Source: CAYGZL01 sp964354345
GTDB lineage: Bacteria; Chloroflexota; Anaerolineae; Anaerolineales; UBA4823
Assembly (NCBI GenBank): GCA_964354345.1
Contig: CAYGZL010000066.1
Location: 1 to 11,285, forward strand
Direction: 5' to 3'
Length of the DNA: 11,285 nt
Of this stretch, positions 1 to 9,000 are shown piece after piece. The position numbers were made by a program, and so were the translations under genes. The notes under the pieces were generated by a model. The model saw nothing but the letters and a program-made list of their open reading frames with translations. It was not told the origin of the DNA and searched no databases. Every line of letters starts with the position of its first letter. Position 1 is the first letter of the stretch.

Positions 1-3000
1 GGTTGCCTGGGCACGGGCGTAATAGCGCAGGTCGTTTTGCGTCCCCGCCAGGGTGATGGCGCAGGACCAGCCTCCGCTCATCGGTGCAGTTACGTCGCAA
101 GAGGTATCCGTCGTGTCACCATATGGATCCAGGACTTGCACGGTTACGCTGGATATCCCGCTGGGATCTTTTGCGCTGCCCTGCAAGGTATTCTTCCCGC
201 TATGGACATAGATCGGTGGCGAAGCCAGCGCCTGTTCCAGGACTGCAGCAGGGATGGTCGACCGGTCAGCCTGGCTCGCAGCAAGCAGCCCGACCTGGGC
301 TTGGTCTTGCAAGGAAAGGATCGCCACATCCACCGGTGGGTCGACCACAACTGGATGCTTGACGGTGAAGCGGTTGAGGTCCACATCCGGTGCGCTGGTT
401 AAAGTCAGGACGGCTTCGAGGCTGACATCGTGCAACTGATCATACAGCGACTGGCATGCTCCGGGGTCGCCGGGATGATCCAGCAGGCAGAACTCATACT
501 GCACTTGTAGCAGGCGCACATCGACCACTCCGGTGAATTGCACCGAGTTGTATGTGCCAGGTTGTACCGGTCCCAGGTCGATTTCCTGGCGATAGGCCTG
601 CGTCCCGTCCGGCTGGGTAATGAGCTGCCCTCCAGGCAATTTCAGGGTCAGCGTGGAGGTGATCACCAGCGTCAAATGATCGTCCGGTAAAGATGCGCCG
701 CCGATATTCAGGTAGCGCAGCGTATACGTGATCACCTGGTCATCCCCGATCAGCCGAGTGGTTGGGGTGAAATGGAACAGCTTGGACAGGTACAAGCCGC
801 TCTTGCGGGTATCGCTGATCACACCGAGCGGGTCCGAGATGAGCAGGCTGCGCACATCCACATCATTGCCGAAGCGGCTCTTGTTGGGCGAAAGGTTCAA
901 AGCCAGTGTGGGCCAATGGAAGGCGTGCTTCATCACCAGGTTGTGCTGGTCAGGCAGCAGGTCGAGCAGCCTGCTCAGGATGGGGCTGTTGTGTGGATTG
1001 ATTATTGGGAATACCGTCCACAGTCGCAAGGCTTGCTCCTGGCTGCCAAAGGCAATCAGGTCCAGGGGCGTGTTGGCCGGATCTGTGATGCCCAGCAGCG
1101 CGAAGGGCAGATATAGGTCGGTCACTGATTTCGGCGAATGGGCGGTGAAGCGGAAGGTATCCAATCCGAGACCGCCCGGCAGCGCATCGTACCAGGCTGC
1201 GCCGTTCCAGCGCAACAATTGAGCAGAGGTCGCGCTGGTCACCCAGACCAGCGTATCGGCGGTGAAGGGCAGGGTGAGGGTGTCTGAGCTGGTGGCTGGA
1301 TAGGGGTTGTAAGCCTGGTCCGAGCCCAGGCCCGAGCCGGTCTTCAGGTAGATGAACAGGTCGCCTTCCGAATCCCAGCTCGCCCCGAGCCAGGCCATCC
1401 GCAGCGCCGCTGCGTCCCAGCTCAGGTAAAAGCGCTGGTCGCCGTTCAATGAGAAGCCCGGCGGCACGTTTTCGGAGATGATGCGGTTCAACCCGATTTG
1501 CGACTCGCCGCTGTCCATCCAGCCGTGGTAAATCTCACCGGAGTCATCGGAGATCGGCGGCATGGCGATCAAGTCGGGTGTCAGCGGGGTATCGACATAG
1601 ATTGTACCGAAGCGATTCCAGCTCAGGTTGCCGTAGGTATCTTCGGAGACAACCCAAGCCGTGTAGGCCTGGGCTTCGCCGGTGGCCTGGCTGAACTGCA
1701 ATGGCGCATTCGGGCTGACCGGCGTCAGGCTGGCCAGATCGGGCGGATCTTGTTGGCTTAATCCGACGCGGTAGCTGCGCACGCCGCTGCCATCGGTAGC
1801 CGGCGTCCAGGCGAGCAACAACGTCGGGTTCAGCACATCCGTAATCGTCTGCTCGGCGGACACGGGAGTGAGGATGCCAAGGGAATTGACGTAAGCCAGG
1901 GTGATGGTAACCGGCGATGGCGGGAGGATGTCGACGATCACCGGGCGGACCGCCAGGGTGATATTTGCTCCCAAGTCACTTGCCTGGACGGCCACGCCGT
2001 AGACCTGGCCATCAAATCCGGCGTCCGGCCGCCAGGGGTAGCTCCAATGGTCGCCGATAACAGAGGCCGGGTTCCAGTCAATGCCTTGTGCTCCGAGCGG
2101 CCCGGCGGCACGCCTGATCTGGCCGGTGATGTCTTGCAGCGCCACCTGGACGCTGCTGACGCCGGCCAGGTCGCCGACCGGACCGCCCAGCATCACGCTG
2201 CCGTTCGAGGTTTGCAGGGTGGAGGTAATCACGGTTGGGCTGATGTCCACGGTTGGGGGCATGATATCCAGGAACAGGGTGGTCGGGTAAAGCTCCGTCT
2301 GCACCTGTCCAGCCCAGTCAGAGGCGGTCGATTGGAAGACGTGCGGTCCGTCCGTCCGGTCAAACGCGGGGATCCAGGTGGTCGTGGTTATAATGCCGGT
2401 CACGGAGGGGTCGGGGAAGTTGAAGGTCGTCAGCAGGGCGCCGTCCAGGGTCAGGGTGATCTCGCGCAGCCCGTAGTAGGCTTCCGCCCGCAGGGTGAGT
2501 GTGATCGGGTCGAGGCTGGTGAGCACACTGTGGTCGACCGGATCGACCACGGCTGAAATGGGCAACAAGCTAACCTGTGGCTCTGATGGCTCTTCCGGCG
2601 TAGTTGTGACTTCTGTTGCGGTGATGATTTCCGGGGTAGGAGTGACTTCCGGCGTGTCCAGAATATCCGGCGTAGCTGGGACTTCTGAGGCGGTCAAGCC
2701 TTCAGGCTCAGCCAGCCCGAGAGATGCTGTGGTTGTGGCCGTGGAGCAGGCACCATAGATATCGCAGGCTTTCATCTGCAAGGTCGATCCGGTGTCCACC
2801 GAGCAGGTGGAAAGAATCCTGTACAGGCGGGTGTTGTCAGCAATAACCTCCCTGTACCAGTTATCGACCTGGTCGTAGGTGGTTGTATCGCCATCTAGAA
2901 TCGTGCACGGGCATTGGTAGCCGGTCTTGCTCAGGTTAAAGTCGGTTGAGGTGCAGGTGACCTGCGTGGTGAGGCCCTGGTTGACCTTGCTCAGGGAGAG

Positions 3001-6000
3001 GCGCGGCGCCAGCATATCGATCTCGCCCTGCCAGGCCGTCCAAGATTGGGGATCATCGTCGCGGTTACCGCCATCGTCGATCCCGCGCAGCTCAATCTCA
3101 TACAAGCCTTCGAGGCCGGATGGCAGCGTGTAAGACCAGGCTGAGACCGAGCTGTTGGTATCACTCACGGTCGCACTATTCCAGGCGATATTGCCAAGTT
3201 TATAAAGGTTCGCCGCCTCTTGAGCGGTGAAGCCGCGCGGGAAGAGCATGACTTCGTCGATCGCGCCGCCGAATCCATTCACCCCGGCGGTGCTGTTTCC
3301 AACGGTCAGCAGGCTGGCGCTGGTATCCAGCAGTCCCATCATGCCGTAAATCTTCGAGCTGCCAGCCAGGGCGCCATCAATATAGATTGAAAAGTTTACA
3401 CCGTCCCATACGCCGAGCACGTGATGCCATTGTCCATCGACCAGGGTCTGATTGCTGTTGGCTTCGAAGGTTTTACCGCTGCTGTCGGTGACGCTGAAGG
3501 TCAGCCCCCCGGAGGTCTTCCAATACAGCCTGGCGGCATGATCGAGGGTCAGCAAGGTGGTGTTGTCTGTGGGGACCGCCTTGATGGTTTTGAACCACAG
3601 TGCGGTGGTGATGGCATTGGTGAAGGATGTTTTCAGAGGCTCTCGCAATTTGATATAACTGTATGTTCCACTGAAGGTAACGGCTTCATCTACTTTCCCG
3701 GGTTGATGGACCGCATCCGGGGCGTGACCGGGGTCGCTGTATGCGGTCTGGTTGAATCCGGAGGCGTCCATGAAGCTCAGCTTGTCGGAGTCTGGCGGAT
3801 CGTTCAGGTGCATCACCAGGGCTGCGTCTTGGGTCACATCGACCTGTTCCACGGGAACCAGGGCGACGGACAAGCCGGAAACGGTCGAAGTGTCGGTGAT
3901 GATCCCGCTCAAGGTCATCGGCGCGGTAATGACCGCGCCCGGGCTGAGGCTGGTCAGGGAGACAAGCGGAGGGGTATTATCAATTTCAACCTGGGGGTAA
4001 ACCTGGGTAGAAACGTTGCCGATTTTGTCAGTCGAGCGCAGAGTCAGTGTATAGAATCCACTGGGGTTCGGTGACGGCTGAAGGTCAACTAGGTTGAGCG
4101 GGAACTTATAATCCAGGGACCAGCTCTGACTCGCCGGGTTGACTGTGGCAGCCTGCCAGCCGCCATAGGGCAGGTCAGGACCGCCGTCAAAGGACGCTTC
4201 GACCGAAGCCACACCGCTGCCGGCGTCCCCGACACTGCCTGACATGGGGAAATACCAGGTCTGCATATCTCTAAAGCGGACGATGTTCGGCCAGGTGCTT
4301 GAATAGTTAACCCAGGGGGCGGTGCGGTCAATATGGATCGTGCTGCGGGTTGCCGGACCGACAGAGCCCACCGCGTCGATGGCGCGCACGTCCAGGGTGT
4401 GTGTCCCTGCCGCCAGGCTGCGCAGATCCCATAGATATGTCCAGCTCTCTTTGCCGTCGGCGGTCACAAAGGCGCCGCCATCCACCGAAACCTGCACCGT
4501 TTTGACAAATGAGGTCAGATCGCGGGCTTCACCGCCGGCGACCAGGTAGCCGAGGCCGTCGAGCCAGGAGCCATCCGATGGCGAAGTGATGCTAACCTCC
4601 GGCGAGTCGGTGTCAACCATCACGGTGATCTCCTGGCTGACGTTAAACTGGCAGGTGGCAGTGCTCTGCGGATTCTGATCGAGCCCCTGCGGCAGGTTGG
4701 CCAGGTTGGAAATTTCAGTATCTGACAGTGTGCGGTCGTAGATGTACAACTCGTCCAGCGCGCCCAGGTAGGTGCGGTAGTAGCTGCTGGATCCCTGCGG
4801 TTGAATACCGCCCAGGGTGACCGGCGAAGTGGATGAGCCCAGGTAATAGAGATTTCCTGTATCGGTTCCCGGGACTTCCGTGCCGTTGAGATATACTCTC
4901 AAGTTTGTACCATCAGTAGAAGCGACAATGTTGGACCAGGTTAACGGGTTCACTGTCTTCAGGAAGTGATATTCCTTCAATTCGTTGTTGAACCCGATGT
5001 AATAGCCACCGGCGCCGTTCGGATAGAGATACAGGTTATAGCCATGCGTCAGGTCAGCCTGGTTATCGGTCTTGCCGAGGATATAGTACGGGTCGGTGCG
5101 GGTCGGTTTATCGGGATTGACCCACACCGACAGGGTGAAGGGCTGTGAGCCGGAGAATTCCAGGTCGCCAGCCGACTGGTTGAGCGCCAGGCGCTGGTTG
5201 GAGTTGCTGAAACGAACTGCCTTACCGACGCGGCCGGTAACCCCGGCGGTCGGGCAGCTCAACTGGCCAACACACGTGGCGTCATAGCGACCCAGGGTTT
5301 CCTGGTTGGCAAAAGTGGTTGATCCGACGGGCTCTTCGAAGGGCAAACGCACCAGCGGTGTTTCCAGGGTGCCGCAAGCGCTGCTGCTGATCTTCAAGGG
5401 GATGGATGAGGGGATCTTTAAGGCGACATTGATGCGGTTGGTCAGGGTTGTGGTATTTTGTCCCAGTACCTCAAATGCTTGCGTCGTCGGATCGACCGGG
5501 GTGACTTGGGCAGGCAGCACGGTGGTGACATCGCCCTTGATGGGGGTGTCGGTGCTGTTTTGCAGGGTGATGGTGAGTGGGAAAGATGCTCCTGGATAAA
5601 TGTAGCCGGAGACGCCAGCCTCGACAGCCAGGCTGAATGGCATGGCATTCCACACGGTGGGGTTGTATGGATACTTGACTGGGTCCATCTGGTATAGATC
5701 ATACTCGACCTTGTCGTCCATGCCGTCGCCATCCGTGTCTACCGCCAGCGGGCTGGTGTGCACCAGGATGTTTTTCCCGGGGGCATAAGAGAAGAGATAG
5801 CCATTCACCTCGGCATAGTCGGAGCGGCCATCACCGTCGGTATCTGCCAGGGTCGGATCGGTTCCGAGCAGGGCTTCCTCCCTGTCATTCAACCCGTCGC
5901 CATCAGTGTCGGCTTTGGTCGGATTGAAGCCGAAGCCGCCTTCTTCAGCGGGCTTGGCAGCCATGACCAATTCCCAGGAGTCGGAACTTTGGTCGCCGTC

Positions 6001-9000
6001 GTTGTCCCACCTGGTGTCGTCCGGATCGTTGCCGTTATAGGTTATCGCGGGCAAGGTATCGTTATCATAATCGTACGGCGGAGGCAGTGGATTGTCTGTA
6101 TCCCAATTCCAGTCAAAGAAAGTATCGATATCGGCGGGAAGGACATCGAAAATGAGGTTGGGGTCTTCATCTTCAATGCTGCTCCGGGTGGTTTTGTCCT
6201 TGCAGAAAATCAGCAGGACGCAGCGGTAGTAGTGGATCTTAAAATGAAATTCGGAGTCATAGGAAAAGCTGCGGTTAATTCCAGACTCGGTAAATTCGAT
6301 CGTATCCAGGGTGCCGGTCAAATTGGCGTGCGCGCGATACATCGCCCAATCGACGTGGGAACCCGAGGCGTCTTCGCCACGGTAACGGTGATCGAGCTCG
6401 CGGTTCACCCACTGCGAGTCGCTGGTGACGGCGCTTTCATTGCCATCGATATCCAGGGTGACGCGACTGCCGTATAGATCTGTCTCCGTATCGGTGTAAG
6501 CCCATGAAGTTTCCCCGGCAGTTTGCGGATCCTCCTGCCTGGCCAGCACATCCATCGGAAAGACGATGTTCACGCTGTTGCCCACCGAAACGCCATGATC
6601 GTTCAAAAAGCCGAAGTTCGTCTCGCCGACCGTTGGCGTCAGGCTGACCATCGGATCGGCTTTGAAAATGATCTGCGTTATCGCTGCGAGCAGCCCTTCG
6701 GTGATGTTGATGCCAAAAAACTCACTCAGGAAGGTATTGACCAGGTTGTAAAGCGCCACGATCAGCGGACCCACCACCGGGATGGCGCTGATAATGGCGA
6801 AGATGATGATCACAATGATATTGGCGATAAAGTTGGCGGCTAACAGCCCGACTTGTACGCCGTTCAGCTCCTTGTTCGATGCCAGGACATAGATAAATAT
6901 GGCCAGGCTCACCAGGATCAAAATGATGGTGACAATAATCAAACCAACCACACCGAATTCGGTGGATTTTGCAGCGTTCACCCCGGCATGGGAATGGCCA
7001 AAATGGCTGCAGGCGTTGACGATCTTAAACCCGGCAATCACGACAAAGCTGGCGCTGATCGCGACAATGAAAAGCTTACCCCAGACGCTTTCATCCAGCT
7101 TCTCATGGATGGGTGGAATATGGGTGATCAGCCATAAGATGGCGGCGACAGTTTCCGCCAACAAGCCTACCCCCGATATTTTTTCAAACTCGTGCATTTC
7201 AGGAAATGCTGGCGCCACACCTTTTCCAGTGACCTGGAAATAAATATCGCTAAACAGAAATTTGAGCCTGCCGATAAAATCAATTACACGATAAGGAATC
7301 GAAGCTTCAAAGAAAGTCTCCAGGCCGATCTTGAACGGCTCGTAGACCATTTCCCAGTCTTCCATGTACGTGGCGATGGTCTCGTCGGTTTCTTCAATAA
7401 TCAGGGAAGTTACATCTTCGCCTTCCTCGACCACGTTATAAAAGCCCTGGTAGATGTTGGCATAGTACGCTTCCAGGAACATCAGGCCGCCTTCTCCGGT
7501 GGCTGGGTCGGGGTCGATGGTTTCGGCCGGGTAAAGGGCGGCCAACCCTGCCAGGTAATCATCCAGCGGGGCGCCTTTCCACTCGCCGTCCTGGTAAACA
7601 TAGGGCGCCCAGTTCAGCGCCGTGGCGGTTAAGAGCTCAATCGGAGCCAGACTGCTGCCGGAAGGCACGTTGCTGGGCAGCGAAATCGAGTACTGGTTTC
7701 CGTCGGGTGAAACGGAGATGTTGCTGTAGATCCCCATCGAATCCAGGTTGAGTGGGCGGAAAACTTCCTCATGGGCGAACAGCAGCGTGGGCGTGATCGG
7801 CTGGCTGACAGACCAATAGGGGGTGTAAACGCTGAGAATCTTTTTCGTCTCAGTGATCGAAATATTGGTGTAGGCCAGGTCAATGTGCGCATACTGGTAT
7901 TCGTTGACCAGCAGGATATTGTCGTTGATGCCGAAGCGGTCCGGGGAGACCGGGATGCTGGCGTTTTGGGTATGGTCAAAGCGGCGTTTGATCTCGGTCA
8001 CCGGGAAGTCGCGCAGGCCGTTCTCATCCACTCGCCCGGCCAGGAAGCTGCGGTCCAAGCCGAACACCAGGTCGTTCAGTGGGTCGATCTGGTTGATGCG
8101 GGTGGTTTTGGGCGTCTCGCTGATTGCCGCTGGATCTTTGTATACCACAGCCCAGTTGTTGCCGTGATCCTCGCGCACGTTCAAGCCGGTCAAGGTAAAG
8201 GCGTCGTAGTAGGTCTGGATCACTTGCAGATCGTTATAGGTTTCAAACTCTTTACAGACGCCATCCTCGAGGCCGTCTTCCGTGCAGGTATCCACCAGCG
8301 CCTGGACGACCCACACCAGGCGCACCAGATGCGGATTGCCCCAGGGGGAAGCGGGCATGTAAAACATCTTGCCATAAAAAGCCAACTGGTTATCGGCGGA
8401 ATCCTTGACCACCTGCAAGGGGACATACGCTGCTTTCTGGCTGCCATCGCTGTTGATATTACGGACGGAGATACCGTAGGACTGCAACGTGGTCTCATCC
8501 GGCAGGTTGTTCGGGCTGCCATCGATCTGGATTTCCAGCATGGGGATCAGCTTGACATCCCCATAGGCGTCCTGCGGGCTGTCCGATTCGGGATTGACAT
8601 CCTTGAAGGTCTTCCCGTCCGCATCCATAATCTGCCCGCTTAAATCTCCATTCGGCCAGTCCCGGACGGCGAAGGCATAGCGCAAGTGATCGATATTCAC
8701 CGGCTGCACCTGGATCTCGACATAGGTGGGTGTGTTCGGGGTCAGATCATTGAATTCGATCGAGAATGGGTGGTCGCCGTCATAGCTTTTGGCACCCTTC
8801 TGAAACGGCGACAGGTCGATTTTATCAGGAACCCCATCGCTGTCGTTGTCATTTGACCACATGTCGGGGAGGGAGTCGCCATCTGTATCCAGGCCCCATT
8901 CCCGATTGTCGCCGATACCATCCTGGTTGGTGTCCTTATTTAGCGGGTCTCCATAGAAGAATACGCCAACTTCGTTCTGGAAGCCGTTGACCTCGACGTA

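Noticed and set aside
3421..4074. Plus-strand open frame of 217 codons
   Set aside because: It overlaps LamG domain 2 and Ig-like modules on the other strand, which have clear family signatures. This frame shows none.
5758..6477. Plus-strand open frame of 239 codons
   Set aside because: It is antisense to calcium-repeat block 2 and its upstream region. The Ile/Val/Gly-rich translation is the mirror of Asp-Gly codons in the real frame.
7771..8643. Plus-strand open frame of 290 codons
   Set aside because: It lies antisense to the giant gene in the GC-rich coding region. It has no ribosome binding site that I can see, and its His/Gln/Val-rich composition is typical of an antisense shadow.
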